Part shown: one piece after another, positions 1 through 25,201 of the stretch | How the letters are laid out: each line of letters begins with the position of its first letter | Position numbering within the stretch: the first letter of the stretch is position 1 | Assembly (NCBI GenBank): GCA_032622095.1 | Contig: CP136061.1 | Coordinates: forward strand, 120,418,754-120,482,753 | Source: Siphonodentalium dalli | Lineage: Eukaryota > Mollusca > Scaphopoda > Gadilida > Siphonodentaliidae | Direction of reading: 5' to 3' | Length of the DNA: 64,000 bases | Made by a program: the position numbers and the translations under genes | Notes under the pieces: generated by a model | Told to the model about the DNA's origin: nothing | Databases searched by the model: none | What the model saw: only the letters and a program-made list of their open reading frames with translations

Positions 1-207
1 GCAGATAGCGAGAGAGTGTTCTCGATATGCAAAAAAGTGCACACATGCTTTCGTTCGGAATTGGACAATGATACCATTTGCGCATTGTTGTCATGCAAAC
101 TAAACACAGACAGTTCATGTTACGACTTTGTTCCAACCAATGAAATGTTGATAGATGCCAAATCTGCTACAATGTCATATAACAAGGATCATTCTTCCAA
201 GAAGTAA
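1..207 (+). pseudogene. hAT-family transposase, C-terminal dimerisation fragment
   Basis: The open frame runs from the first base of the window to a TAA at 205-207 and reads ADSERVFSICKKV followed by RSELDNDTICALLSCK. The S-E-R-V/I-F-S motif is the hallmark of the hAT C-terminal dimerisation region, and LL at the helix after it also fits. Only about 68 residues are present because the window cuts the element. The BED finger and RNase H-like catalytic core would lie upstream. The methionine at position 16 is internal and not a real start. It sits upstream of an ATM exon in the same orientation, so it is most likely an insertion in an ATM intron rather than a host gene. Whether the upstream part is intact cannot be seen. 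Confidence 0.75.
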
Positions 208-1197
208 TTTGTTAATGTTAATATTGTTGATAATTATGTTGGAATAAAATTAATAAATTTAAATAAGTTTTATTTTCTTTATTTTCATGTTATGATGGAG
301 GGATAATGCGATGAAAAAAAATCTCCCTATTTCTCCCTAAATCTCCCTATATTGGAAGACTGATCTCACTATTTCATAGAATACCAGGTTGACATGTCTG
401 ATAGCTATCCAATTGTTTTTAAATTGGTATATGGATTACTCACATGAAAATTTGAATTTGGATTTGGTCTGTCCATTTTTACCAGAGTTATTAAGGCACC
501 ATCCATCTCTTCGCAGTCTGAAGACCATTTCAGCTTGTAACTTGGGCAAGTATAATCAGATTCAGTTGTGTTTTGGTATGGTGATTGCACAACTTCAATG
601 CGGGAAAGGATATTAACTTACTGCAGGTTTTGTACATTCATATTTACCAGAGTTACAGTCCATGTTTGACTTGGGAATTTCTAATATTGTGTCTATACGG
701 AAATTTCAGCTTGTAATTGGGCACGGATCATCTGATTTGGTTGTGCTTTGGTGTATTGATACCCCAGTTTAAGGTGAACGATACCCACTTCTTGAATTGA
801 GAACATTTTCCATTCATGCAAATATTTAGTATTGCCCACTCTCTAAACTGATCATCTGGAGCATATGCCACGCTTGGCATTTTTGTTTACTAAATGGATC
901 CCACTCAGTTGTAAAGGTATATGTTAGAATGATCTAGCTATTATTCATTTGGAGGGGTGTTCAAGAAAATGGAGCAGATAACAGACACACGAAAAGATAG
1001 TACAAGTGCAGAAGGATTCATTTGCATTGGTGGGAAATGTTCAGATAATAAGTTCAACATTTCCTAAGGGAACTACTCATCTATGAATATTTAGTAAAGA
1101 AAGGGTTCATGTTCTTGGATATAAATTGTTGTTGTGACGCCACTGGGTAATACCACCTGTGAGATCTAGACTCACCAATTTTGTCTTTTTTTTTCAG
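208..1197. other. Non-coding: hAT 3' end and ATM intron
   Basis: No exon was recognised here. Positions 300-395 carry repeated 'ctccct' words and 'atctcac', which resemble the terminal part of the element at 7132-8033, so the hAT element may end near 392. Positions 955-1085 hold a fragment of a dispersed repeat with 'gggaaatgttcagataataagtt', also seen near 19040 and 32470-32530. The exon of ATM before 1198 must lie upstream of the window or be hidden by the insertion. Confidence 0.5.
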
Positions 1198-14671
<13,474 letters not shown>

Positions 14672-15823
14672 TCAGTAGCTGAGGACTCTGGAATCACGGG
14701 AACAGAGTCACCACATTAACATACTGCTTCTTATGTAGGTTGTTACTCGACTTGCAGCCATATATCTCTAGTTAATATCAGATGTCTCTGAAAACATTAG
14801 CCCTTTGGCGGGGCGGTATCCATGCCTGAGTTTAGTATGCCTGTCATTTGCAGAATGAGGTCCCCAGAGGGTGAATTTAGTGACGCTATCCCGCATAGCG
14901 GGCTAGCATCACTAAATTCACCCTCCTGGGACCTTATTATTCTTAGGCCTCATCTTCTCTGGAAAGTTTCTTTACTATCAAATTTCTATAGAAACTTCTT
15001 CACATAGATTCTATTTCTTTTTTAGTTTAGTTACTCTATATCCCCAAATTGGCAGAATAATAAACAAATTAGTTTTGCATAACATTTTAACATTATAAAT
15101 CTCCATCTATATATATCAAGAGATGTGTTTTATTCAGAAGCTGAATTTTAAACATTAAGTGTGCACAAATATGGCACTATCATAAAATTGTTGGAAAAAA
15201 CCCTAAATTTGGTTCCGTCTGCCAATCATATGATGACATAATTATGATTCTACCTGTCAATGAATTAAACCTGTTCAAAGCATCTGAAAACTGTGATATA
15301 CTGCCTCTTTTGTTGAATTTTGCCTGGCTGGCAGCTATATCTCCAAGCCTGGATATAGTGTGTCTGACAATTGCAGGATGAGGTCCCCAGAGGGTGAATT
15401 TAGTGACACTGTCCCACGCAGCATGCCATCATCACCAAATTCACCCTCTGGGAACCTCATTCTGCTTAGGCCTCAACTGCTATGGAAGACCTAGGATCTG
15501 ATTGAAGATCCCCAGTTGAAGTTGGTGATGTTCATGCACCCATTAGTCACCTCGATTATGCAATTTTATCTTCTGCAAATTAGGGGTTATAGAAGCTGAA
15601 CAGAAGGGAAAAAGTAACTAAAACAATGCTAATTTGAGACTAGATACTCCCCAGAAGAGAGTCCTAAGCAGAATGAGGTCCCAAGAGGGTGAATTTGATG
15701 ATGCTAGCCCGCTGAATGGGGAGCTCATTATGCAATTGTCAGACACACTATTTCCAGGCTTGTATATATCTGTATATGAACAGAGGATTTTGAATACATA
15801 TTGACAATTCAGCAGGATCTTAA
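14672..15823. other. ATM: ATM 3' region with decayed exon-tail copies and MITEs
   Basis: 14735-14770 resembles the end of the FATC exon ('gcagccatat..ctctag') with small indels. A partial CAAGCCT-family MITE lies at about 14840-14990 and a full one at 15344-15762. The stretch 15300-15343 ('actgcctct', 'tggcagctatatctc') looks like another decayed exon-tail copy. The ATM polyadenylation site was not fixed. Confidence 0.5.
15344..15762. mobile_element. hAT-like MITE (CAAGCCT family)
   Basis: It starts CAAGCCTGGATATAGTGTG and ends TTTCCAGGCTTG, with inverted 'gaggtccc.agagggtgaat' boxes near both ends. The flanking duplication is imperfect (TATATCTC and TATATATC). It splits a decayed copy of the ATM exon tail. 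Confidence 0.8.
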
Positions 15824-15880
15824 GCCAGAGATCCTAATAATGTATGTCGGCTGTTTGCAGGCTGGTATCAATTTCTCTAG
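15824..15880 (+). pseudogene. ATM: Duplicate of the ATM FATC C-terminus
   Basis: Fifty-seven bases align without a gap to 14615-14671 and read ARDPNNVCRLFAGWYQFL then TAG, against ARDPNNLCRLFPGWQPYL in the real exon. The frame and stop are kept although many bases differ. Similarity continues past the stop ('gtagctgaggactct'). A TAA lies directly upstream in frame and no clear splice acceptor is visible, so it is probably a decayed exon duplication. An alternative terminal exon is possible but less likely. Confidence 0.75.
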
Positions 15881-15965
15881 ATTGTAGCTGAGGACTCTTA
15901 AAACATGAGGACCATTCACAGGATCCAAAGAACATACACATATTGCCTCATATGCTGACAATAGG

Positions 15966-17417
15966 GTCCTGCGAATCGGCACTTGTCTGCCGATTCAAAA
16001 TCCGATATCAAATCGGGGAACTGATGTTGACATCAAATCGAATCTCAAATCTGATCGGCTAGCTGCCAGTCCAGAATGTAGGACTTCGAAGTCATTTCCG
16101 ATTTTGTTGCTAAAGGTGTCAAATATGTTACAAAGAAAATAAAAGGTCAGCTGACCACAGCGTCCCCCGACAATGTGGCAAGTCGATGCCTCTTTGTTAA
16201 AAAAATTATAAAAAATGTTGACATTTTCTAAGTCGAAAAGGGTTAATAACTCTGTCAAAAAATAATTTTTCCGCAACATTCTTCTGCACATCACAAATTC
16301 AAATATCTACGATCAAAACTGTAGGAAGAGTTGATTACACCATGAAGGTACAAAATGTACCCTCATACTGAAAATTATAAAAAATGTTGAAATGTTCTCA
16401 AGTCGAAAAGGGTTAATAATTCCATAAAAAATAATTTTTCCATCATCTATATACATTTTGCACATCTCCAATATGTGGGTAACAATACTCTGAAGTTTCA
16501 CATATCTACGATCAAAACTGTAGTAGGAGTTGATTACACATGAAGGTACCCTCATACAGAAAATTATAAAATTTTTGGAAATTTTATAAGTCGAAAAGGC
16601 TTAATAACTCTGTAAAAAAATAATTTTTCCGTCATCTATATACATGATGCACATCTTCAATATATGGGCAACAATATTCTGAAGTTTCAAATCTCTGGGA
16701 TGAAATCTGTATGAGGAGATGATTACACCATGAAGGTACTCAAAAGTGTGACGGATGGACAGAGCCCGTTTCTGTAGTCCCCCTTTTCTTTCAGAACGTC
16801 GGGGACAATAAAATTGCATGTGCAATTCTCCGGTTGTATAAATTATATACATGTACATTTTGATTATGTTTTATTAATTGAAGTAAATTTTTTCAAAGTA
16901 CAGTTATGTGTAAGCGTAAAAATAATTATGCAGTTTGCAATTAATCATTAATTTGATCCAGTTTGATACTGCATAATCTGCAGACATATTCATGGCGTAA
17001 TAACATGACACTAACTAATGATATATTTCCATGTATGTGTACACCCACAATGCAATTTGCGAAAAATTGGATACATAAAATTTACATATTTATAACCACC
17101 ATCCCGATAAAACACAATGAACCAATAATAAAATGCTAGGCCCTTATGGACATTTGTCCCTTAAGTGATCTATTTGATGGTATTCCTAAGTGAAAAAACC
17201 TCTAATAATATGAAATTAGCATATTACGATAAATATTGTGGATGTATCACTCTTATATTTCATCATCAGCCTGAATAAAATGTACAACATAGTGTCAATG
17301 ATGGGGACAAATTGGATATTAGAAAATATTTGAATCGGCTGTCCGATTCGGTGTCGACACTGAATCACAACGACTATATCGACATTGAATCAAATCTCGA
17401 ATATTCTCAGGGCCCTA
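15966..17417. mobile_element. Putative hAT-like element with internal tandem repeats
   Basis: The ends TAGGGTCCTGCGAAT and (complement) TAGGGCCCTGAGAAT form inverted repeats followed by 'atcaaatcg'-type words on both sides. The flanks share only a TGAC core, so the duplication is decayed. Inside, a unit of about 185 bp beginning 'aaaattataaaaaatgttg' occurs three times (16200-16740). No transposase is visible. Confidence 0.6.
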
Positions 17418-17680
17418 ATTGACTGTTTCTAGACAGGTAGCCATCTTTCCAGTTGCTCTGGAAACATATTGACCCTTTGATTCGTGAATTCTCCATTAAA
17501 TTCTAAAAGTATCGCTTGGAATCATTCATACATTATATTCAAAGATATGAGGCACAGACTCAGTGGAATAAATCACTTCTTTATTTCACTGTCCTTCAAG
17601 TTTTTGGACATTCAATGCAAGTCATCCTTTTGTACTTGCCATCAGGGGTGATGAAAAGGCTACGCTGAGGAGTCTTTTAA

Positions 17681-17861
17681 CCATTTCATGATTGGAGCTT
17701 CCTGAAATTTTGCGAAAACCATGTGCCAATGCATTCTCTTAGATATGTGAGTCTCTCATAGGGAGGCCTAACAATACTTACATTGACTTTGTAAGCCAGT
17801 GCATTCTCTTATATATGCGAGGGTTTTCGCAAAATTTCAGGGTGACCGAGTCATGGAAGGG
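17681..17861. mobile_element. TTAA-flanked hairpin MITE (CCTTTCATGA family)
   Basis: Flanked by TTAA at 17677-17680 and 17862-17865. Ends are CCATTTCATGA and TCATGGAAGG. The core holds 'tgcattctctta' words as in copies at 38838, 56432 and 56875. Confidence 0.75.
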
Positions 17862-18219
17862 TTAAGGTACTAGTTTTCAAGCGTGTCTGTTTGTCATCAC
17901 TATATTATGTCAATTTTCATTTTTGAGTAATTATTTGATGTGTCTCTTCATGTCATATTATCTGGGTTATAAAATAATTGGAAATGAATGTTACCAATGG
18001 TCTGTGAAAGTGAAGAAAAATAAATCAGGGATTTGGAGTGATAAATTTTTCATTTGTTTTCAAAAAGTTTGTAAACTTGGATTTTTAAGAATTCATCTAG
18101 AAGTCATGCCTACTCATTATTCATTTTCACATTCTATCATCTGTTGCCTTATCATGAATGCATGGTGCTTAAATAACTGTACAAACCATTATCATTTGAG
18201 TATTTTGACAAGCTATTAA

Positions 18220-18496
18220 AGGTACTTAATCTGATCAGATGCTAGTAAATTACTATTTCTTTGGATTCGGGGTAAAAAATATTTGATTAGAGTCGAGGAA
18301 CCCACCCATCACAGCTCAGAGTGATCAAATATCAATTTTTGTAGTTTGTTATTTCTCGAGATGTTTAATAATAAGTGGCCCAGAAACATGCGGATGAAGA
18401 TGGATAACTCTAAAATCAAGTGGTAATAATAAGCACTTGAATTTAGAGTTATCCATCGTTGTCTGCAAGACTGTTTGTTTGTTGGATTAAGTACCT
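18220..18496. mobile_element. TTAA-flanked MITE (AGGTACTTAATC family), copy 1
   Basis: Inverted ends AGGTACTTAATC and GATTAAGTACCT (one base shifted) are flanked by TTAA. The body has 'gagtcgaggaaccca'. A full copy lies at 37001-37475 and fragments at 23580-23703 and 33420-33550. Confidence 0.75.
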
Positions 18497-18499
18497 TTA

Positions 18500-19480
18500 A
18501 ATTGCTGTTGCTTAAAGGAGAAGTAATGATTTACTGGGAGACATAATTATGCTGACTCATGGCCGAATGCTTTCAGTTGCATGAAGAATACATTGATATA
18601 TATGTTAGAGTTGGTCATATGTGGTAACATACGTGATGAGATGTATGACAGTTTAAATGGTGCTTATTGTTATTGTTTGTAAAAAGAATTTTATTAAACA
18701 TTTTCCACATTCAAAGGTGACAGTCTGTTTTCACTCAATGCGAAGCCGTGCAACATTATAATTTTTGTCTAAAACAGTTTGATTATCTTACATATCTCTC
18801 AAGATCAGTGTCTTACAGAATTTCCAAAGGTAATCTATGCATTAGATAGATATGCCTAGTATTATATTAAATAGACAGAGCACAATTTATATTTTATTCA
18901 GCTGATTGCTTTGATCGCCGGAATATCACAAATATATGATATTTGTGAGGAGGATTATTTCAAGACTTGAAAAATTTTGCTGGTCTTAAATCATTTCTAT
19001 ACTAAATACACATTGATGAGTAGTTCCCATAGGAAATGTTCAGATTGAACTTATTATCTGAACATTTCCCTCAAGTACATAGGACTGATTTATAATGGTT
19101 CCTTCCGCACTTTTATTGTCGTCTGCTGGTCGAAATAAACCATGTTGTTTTGCCTTTTTTTTAGAACAACTAACTGAAACAGGCTCCTTTCGAGAGCCTT
19201 TATTCAGTGTTTGAGGGGCCTGTAGGCCCTTTGTGGATTATAAACAATTTGCACATATTTTAGGCAGAGCTTTTATTCAGCGACGGCCCATTTGTGTGGA
19301 AATTTTGACCTTGTTAACATTTTGATTAAAAAAAAATGTTTAATCAAATTTTTCTTTTAATTATATTTTTTTAAGTTAAACTCTGAACTCTCTGCTCAAT
19401 TTAAAAAAAAAAAAAATTTCTTTCATTAAATACATTTTTTTTATAATCAAAATTAAAAAAAACTAACACCGATATAACCT
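18500..19480. other. Intergenic, no gene seen
   Basis: AT-rich DNA. 19030-19075 is part of the 'tgttcagataataagtt' dispersed repeat. A long A/T stretch runs 19320-19460. Confidence 0.5.
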
Positions 19481-20720
19481 CCACCAGGGTCCCCTGAGTC
19501 ACCACACGAAATTGGTTCGAATCGGTCCAGGAGTCGGGAAGAAAAACGCGAACAGACAGACAGACATAACTTCTCTTAAGTTTGTCCTAAATTACTCTTT
19601 TACATATATAGATAATATACACAATCGTTAGTTTTATTCACAAAATAGCTATTTGTAGTCTTGAAATCGGAATTTATAAAAAAATCTTTTGTTGTTGACA
19701 TGGAAGAGATATAGACCATCTTTGATAGCTGCTGGTATTAGGACCACTCCTGTTCCAAGAGACGTGGCGACGGGGGGGTTTGGGGGGGGGGGTGTCTCAC
19801 CCCCCCCCCCCCCAACTTTGGTCAAAATTTTCAACAGTTGGAAATTTCATACCTGCCAAAACATTAGTTGGAAATTTCACACGAACAATAGGTTGATAAT
19901 GTTCTTGTAGTTTGATTTTCAAACAATTTATTGGGGGAATTAATTGTTTTTGGACCAATATTTGCATATTTTCCTATTTTTTGTCAAAATTTTTGGACTG
20001 AAATGGTCATCCGTTGGAAATTTTCCAACCTTAGGGGGGGGGGGGGGGGTGAGTGGTTAGAATTTCCAAAACTTGGAAAGCTTGTGTCCTGGTCCCTCCC
20101 CCGTGGCCAGTCAAAAACTGCTAGTTAATTTAAGAAAACAATATTGTCATACATTTGTTCAACATTGTCATTGGAATTGTCATCAGTTGGAAATTTTATA
20201 ACCTAAGTGGGGGTGTCAGGTTTGAAATTTCCAACTCTAGGAAGACTTGAGGCTAGTCTAGATAGGATTTTGCGACTTTCTTGTTCAGATTCAAAAATTT
20301 TCGCACACCGGGCCGAACCATGGTCGGCCCGGTGTGTCATTGTCCCTCCCCCGTGGCCAATACAAAACTGCTAATTAGTTTAACAAAACAATATTTTACT
20401 ACATTTGGTCAAACTTGTGGACTGAAATGGTCATCAGTTGGAGAATTTTCCAACCTGAGGGGGAATATGAGGTTTGAAATTTCCAACACAAGGAAAGCTT
20501 CAGTTGAGGCCAGTCTAGATGCTAGGATTTGTGATTTTCTTGTATAGTTTTCAAAATTTTCTCACACCGGGCCGAACAACCATGGTGGGCCCGGTCTCTT
20601 GTCCGTAGCCATGTGTATTTGTCTGGAGTTAGACCACTAGATGTTAGGATTTATGCAATTTTCAGGTTAAAATATCTGAATGTTCTGATACCGGGAATAT
20701 AGAACCATGGTTTATGAATA
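19480..20720. repeat. Degenerate tandem repeat block with poly-G/C runs
   Basis: It opens with the 'gaacagacagacagac' microsatellite-type repeat at about 19550, then holds at least three diverged units with 'ttggaaattt' and 'actgaaatggtcatc' (about 19970, 20160, 20400), two of which end in near-palindromes of CACCGGGCCGAAC type at 20305-20337 and 20564-20596. Homopolymer C or G runs of ten or more bases lie near 19780-19815 and 20033-20050. No coding potential. Confidence 0.6.
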
Positions 20721-20747
20721 TATAGGATATTAGGCCTGAGCACTGAG

Positions 20748-20865
20748 GTGTAAGGGGGGGGGGGGGGGGGTGCAAATAGAATTATGCAAAACTTGTGTTT
20801 GGTCTGATTCAAGGGGGGGGGGGGGTGCAGTTGGAATTTCCCAAGGTGGACCCCCCCCCCCAAAC
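20748..20865. repeat. Three long G/C homopolymer runs
   Basis: Runs of G at about 20753-20770 and 20814-20825 and of C at about 20851-20860 lie just before the LINE fragment. Long G runs are prone to length error in sequencing and to quadruplex formation. Confidence 0.7.
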
Positions 20866-20899
20866 GGAGACCCTCTAGCCACGCCCCTGCCTGTTCCTG

Positions 20900-21925
20900 A
20901 TACATATAAATGAGCTACCAAAATGCGTAGATTCCCAAGTGAGACTGTTCGCAGATGACTGCCTACTTTACAGAAACATCACCTCACAGAAAGACCAACA
21001 GAAACTGAATAAAGATCTAAAGGGGCTTTAAAACTGGGGGGGGGGGGCGCTACAACTAAAAAAAAATGTAACATCATGAGCACCAAAAACAAATCATCAT
21101 ACATGTACCAACTGGGAGACCACATACTAGAAACAACAGCTGAGACGCCATACCTGGGCTGACCTTAATTCATCAACGATCTGTCATGGTCAGCCCACAT
21201 TAGGAAAGCAAACTGCTCTATGCCTCCTAAGACGTAACATCAGACATGCTCCAGGGAAATGCAAGAAGACAGCTTACATCGCTACAGTGAGATCGACTCT
21301 CGAATATGGAGCAATGGTATGGTACCCCCACTTAAAGAAAGACATTGACCATCTTGAAAAAGTACAGCGAAGGAGCGCTATAGGTTCATAAAGAACAATT
21401 TATAATATAGTCGCCAAGGACCACAATGCGAGAGGACCTCGATCTACAACCTCCAGAGGAGCGACGAAGAGAACGGCGCCTCGATCATCCAGTTTCACAA
21501 GATAGTTGAGGGGATGGTGACAGCACTAAACGCAAACGACTATCTGACACCATAGAAATCGGGCAGGAAGATCACAGCCAGATAATTCGTAGACTGTGAC
21601 CACAAACATCGTCGAAAAAGAAGAGTGTCAAAAAGTAAGAGCTTTCGAGCCACGGCGTACTAGCTGTAACCAGTTAAAACATTCTTTCTTTAACAAGACG
21701 ATCATGGACTGGAAGACCGGATCGTATGCAACTGTGATCCAGAGTTGTTCTTATGACGGTCACTCCGCAACGATGTAATCACTGAACCTGAGGACACAGC
21801 ACCATCAGAGTCCTCAACGGAATCAACATGATCCTCCACCCAGTGCGCCAGAATTGATTACTGCACTGTACCCACTCGGCTGCAGATACAGATACAGCTT
21901 GGGGCACTGGGCCTTCTAAACAGCT
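20900..21925 (+). pseudogene. LINE-type reverse transcriptase fragment, degenerate
   Basis: Around 20938 the plus strand reads VRLFADDCLLYRNI, the FADD form of the reverse transcriptase active site, followed by QKDQQKLNKDLKGL. Later pieces in shifting frames (NGMVPP, REDLDLQPPEERRRERRL, RSGRKITA) match the thumb and C-terminal part of non-LTR retrotransposon polymerases. Several stops and frameshifts break it and the first two thirds of the protein is absent. A poly-G run interrupts it near 21037. It cannot encode an active enzyme. Confidence 0.85.
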
Positions 21926-21944
21926 AGTGGGTGATAAATAATTA

Positions 21945-22395
21945 AGGCCCACTTAATTTTCGAGTCTCCGATTTTTTATTTGTATAGTGACTTGATATAC
22001 GGTTTTAATAACAATATATGCCATAACATATGATTAAAATACTATAAATCAGAACACACTTTTTGTCAACAAACCAATCAAATTATCGGAAGGTGATATG
22101 AACTAGTAGTTCATATGAAATTGATTTATGACATACTTTCCAAAGTAAATAATGATTGAGTCATATGATAAATAGAGTTATTCCCCTGCATTGAAAATAA
22201 TACTGATTTTTGAATCAATCTTGATGACAAACCGCGTTGGCAACTCAACAAAAACAACATGTCCACAGTTTATTACACCGGATAAGTTGATAATACAATG
22301 TTTTGGTGCTTCCTCTTTCAAATGGTATATAATATACTAATATGGCTTATATTTTATATAAAGTAATCTGGGGGTTCGAAAATTAAGTGGGCCTT
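21945..22395. mobile_element. TA-flanked MITE (AAGGCCCACTTAAT family), copy 2
   Basis: The left end has lost one A (AGGCCCACTTAATTTTCGA) and the right end is AAAATTAAGTGGGCCTT. TA flanks both sides. Its body contains 'gaaggtgatatgaactag', also found inverted at 29640-29770. It lies just after the LINE fragment. Confidence 0.85.
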
Positions 22396-22809
22396 TAAAA
22401 TATATTTTTAATTAATATCTACCTATAAGTATAGGTATACTTATAGGTATATATTAATTAAAATTATATTTTAAATATTTATCACTCACTGTTTGGAAGG
22501 CCTGTCTTCATTTGGTCAAGCATGCTGCATTTCCTTTGACTGCATGGTGAGTCGGTGACTTCGAATTTCCCGCCACATTACTGCACTACAACATTGTCCT
22601 CATATATAATGTGTGACATTAAACCAGATAATTACCCACCCGCGCTAAGTCGTGCATAGGCAGCATAGCCCTGGGCGCATGTTTACGCGAATTCACTTAT
22701 TTACATTGCAGCACTTGTAAATCATTCATTGTGCTTACGACCCGTTACATCTGGCCATGGCCTTCGCGGCTATTCTTCATTTGACATTTTAAACCTGCGA
22801 AGTCTGATT
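22396..22809. other. Intergenic with short palindrome
   Basis: 22400-22480 contains a palindrome centred on 'aagtataggtatacttatag'. No gene seen. Confidence 0.5.
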
Positions 22810-22876
22810 ATGATTCCACGAGTTGTGTTCCAGCTGATATTCGGGCTATCGAATGCATGTTTTGTTTATATGTATG
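22810..22876 (+). CDS. Candidate first exon encoding a signal peptide
   Basis: ATG at 22810 opens 22 codons, MIPRVVFQLIFGLSNACFVY, a hydrophobic stretch that could be a secretion signal, and ends TATG|gtaagt, a strong donor. The leftover single base does not fit the phase of the next candidate at 24605, so at least one exon would be missing between them. It might be the start of the membrane protein whose end lies at 32709-35684. Support is weak. Confidence 0.25.
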
Positions 22877-24604
22877 GTAAGTCTATGATATATTCTTACT
22901 ATATTATAAGGCATGGCAATGTTTGCACTATTGTTATTTGCGATCTCTGTATGGGTCCTTTTGTCTGTGAACCCGACCATTCTAAACAGAGCTATCGCTA
23001 ATAATGAGATAGAGCTTGGCTTTGATTATTCATGTACTTTTAAGTAGGCTTAATGAACTTGGATTATCTACGTCAAATCCACGGACTACATGGTTCACTG
23101 CCATGCATACACCATGTTTACCCCTCGGTGCATGGCACGCTATGAAAATTCGTTCCTTGTGGACTTAAGCGGTCTCCTAAGTTCCCCCATTTGACAAACT
23201 AAAACATTTAAAATTTTATTTTGAAAAGGTATCAATTGACTCTGGTCTTTATCATTTTACTTAAGAAAATATCATTTGACTCAAAATTAGGTATTATTTG
23301 TCTTTTTTTTCGGTGGATATGATCATTTGGTTTTGGGTATCAAACTATATGATGACGATCGCCAATCTTCCGGGTCGGCTAACATATATATATCATATCT
23401 ATTGTAAAATGGTTATTTTGCGGGCTATTAATTTATATCAAAAGAATATAGACACAAGCCACATGCAATCTGGAAATATTCGACCATCTAACGGACATAC
23501 ATGTTCGCAGTTCGACTTTTAAATCCGTCCCAAAAATTCCCAGTTCTATAAATAAAGCGCCCAGGCGAAACTTAAAAAATCGACATCTGATCTCTCCGAG
23601 TCTGAGCTTTGATGGGTGGGTTCCTCGACTCGAATAAAATATTTTTACCCCCCAGCCAAAGAAATAGTAATTCAGGAGCGTCTGATCGGATTTAGTACCT
23701 TTAATATTTGAAGAACTCCTACGAATCATACTGCTGTCGACCAATTGGATATAACAGCATCTAGCTATCCCGTAACATATTCCCTAGTCATTATCCAACA
23801 TATGGGCTAATAATAAACGCTCATATCATTTATTAGTCTCACTTTAAGTCATCTGATGCACCTATCCCATGACAATACTTAGGGACCCATCTGTGCCAAT
23901 GTTCCTTCATATCTTCTAAGTTGATACGAAACGCTCCTTATTGCTCACATTTCCCCCTTTAAGTCATCTGTCTCGTGACACTCTACGGATCAGTTTATCC
24001 CCGTGTTTCAATTTTCACCGACCAGATTTCAATCATTTTGGGTATATAGTTAATTATTCAGTTAAATTAGTTAGCAGTACCCCTTTAAGACATCTGAGGT
24101 CAACGGGACCTATCTAGTTAGGGTCACATGGTCAAATTATCCATATGTAGCCATTTTCAGCTCCGATTTTCCAAACGTTTGGTTGCCTTTAGCCAAAAAA
24201 ACCCATATAAAATAATTACTAGTGCCCCTTAAGACATCTTAGGTGAATTGGACCTATCTAATAACTCCCCCGGGTCAAATTACCACTATATACACATTTT
24301 CAACACCGATGGCCAAGCCGTTTGGTCACCTATACGAGTATAGATAAATGGTGTAAACATTATAGCATTTGGATTTGCGTTGCCGACATTATACCAAAAA
24401 TGATGCGGACGGGACAGCGCACATGTCCACGGCCCATGCAGGGTGGACCGCCGTCCGGACCAGGTGCAACTGGATCGCTTTGGTCCGGTTTACGCTCCCG
24501 GTCCGGTTCTTTCCGATCCGGTCCACTATTTCACGTTATAGTTAGCTTTAAATGTCGCGAATGTTTTCATATTTGTCCCAACATTTCAGTGAATGCCTCT
24601 TCAG
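22877..24604. other. Non-coding with repeat fragments
   Basis: Contains a partial AGGTACT-family MITE at 23580-23703 and four diverged repeats of a 'cctttaagacatctgagg' word about 115-145 bases apart (23841, 23957, 24081, 24224). 24400-24530 has dense 'ggtccgg' words, also seen at 27020-27115. Confidence 0.5.
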
Positions 24605-24726
24605 TACGATTGGAGACATAATAACAGATATCCGGAATGGACTAATCCCAGATGAAATCACGAAATATCCTTCCTTCCGGATAATTGGACCGTGCACGTC
24701 ACCTTCCGCATTACAAGCTGATGCGG
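24605..24726 (+). CDS. Candidate internal exon, unknown protein
   Basis: Bounded by tcttcag| and GCGG|gtatgt, the frame reads TIGDIITDIRNGLIPDEIT, then YPSFRIIGPCTSPSALQADA. The leftover G joins AT at 25068 to give Asp, keeping the frame open. Base composition is less AT-biased than its surroundings. No family recognised. Confidence 0.4.
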
Positions 24727-25067
24727 GTATGTGTTTGAACAAGAAATACAGGCCAGGCGCGTTAGCGCCGCGGTCTCTATTTCTTGTTTTCAGATACCCA
24801 AGCGGGTGATGACATGTTTATAAACCGATTCACATCCCAAGGCAAATATAGTTGAGCCACTTTCAATCAATCAATTAATCTTTCAATATGATGATTACGT
24901 ATCAATTACTATCCAATCAAAGATTAATTGAATATTGTTAGATATTCCTACTGCTAAAGTCAATGTTCTTTGACCGTGGGAGCACTTGCATCGTGATTAT
25001 ATAATAGCCTCGATAACCATTTGTCTCCGAATTAAAGTATTGTTTATACAAATTCCTCCTGTTGCAG

Positions 25068-25201
25068 ATGTTAATGTTATTTTCATCTTTGTTCCCATAA
25101 TCGATTTATCGTTCAGAACCCAGGTGGCAATGTCCCGATATTGTTCGAACATTCCTACTCCGAAGATAAACTATTCCGCATCACAGGAAGTTGTGTCTTA
25201 A
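25068..25201 (+). CDS. Candidate exon, possibly terminal, unknown protein
   Basis: Following gttgcag|, the frame reads DVNVIFIFVPIIDLSF, RTQVAMSRYCSNIPTP, and ends SASQEVVS before TAA at 25199-25201. No good donor was found before the stop. It is either a last exon or one with an unusual donor. It joins 24605-24726 in phase. No family recognised. Confidence 0.35.

Noticed and set aside
405-590. Overlapping open frames on both strands near 390-616
   Set aside because: No conserved motif, no splice context and no similarity to the missing ATM segment; treated as chance.
19649-20128. Gly/Pro-rich open frames
   Set aside because: They are translations of poly-G/C runs in a degenerate repeat.
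24322-24621. Pro/Gly-rich open frame over the 'ggtccgg' region
   Set aside because: The same words recur at 27020-27115 in a non-coding repeat, so the frame is repeat-derived.
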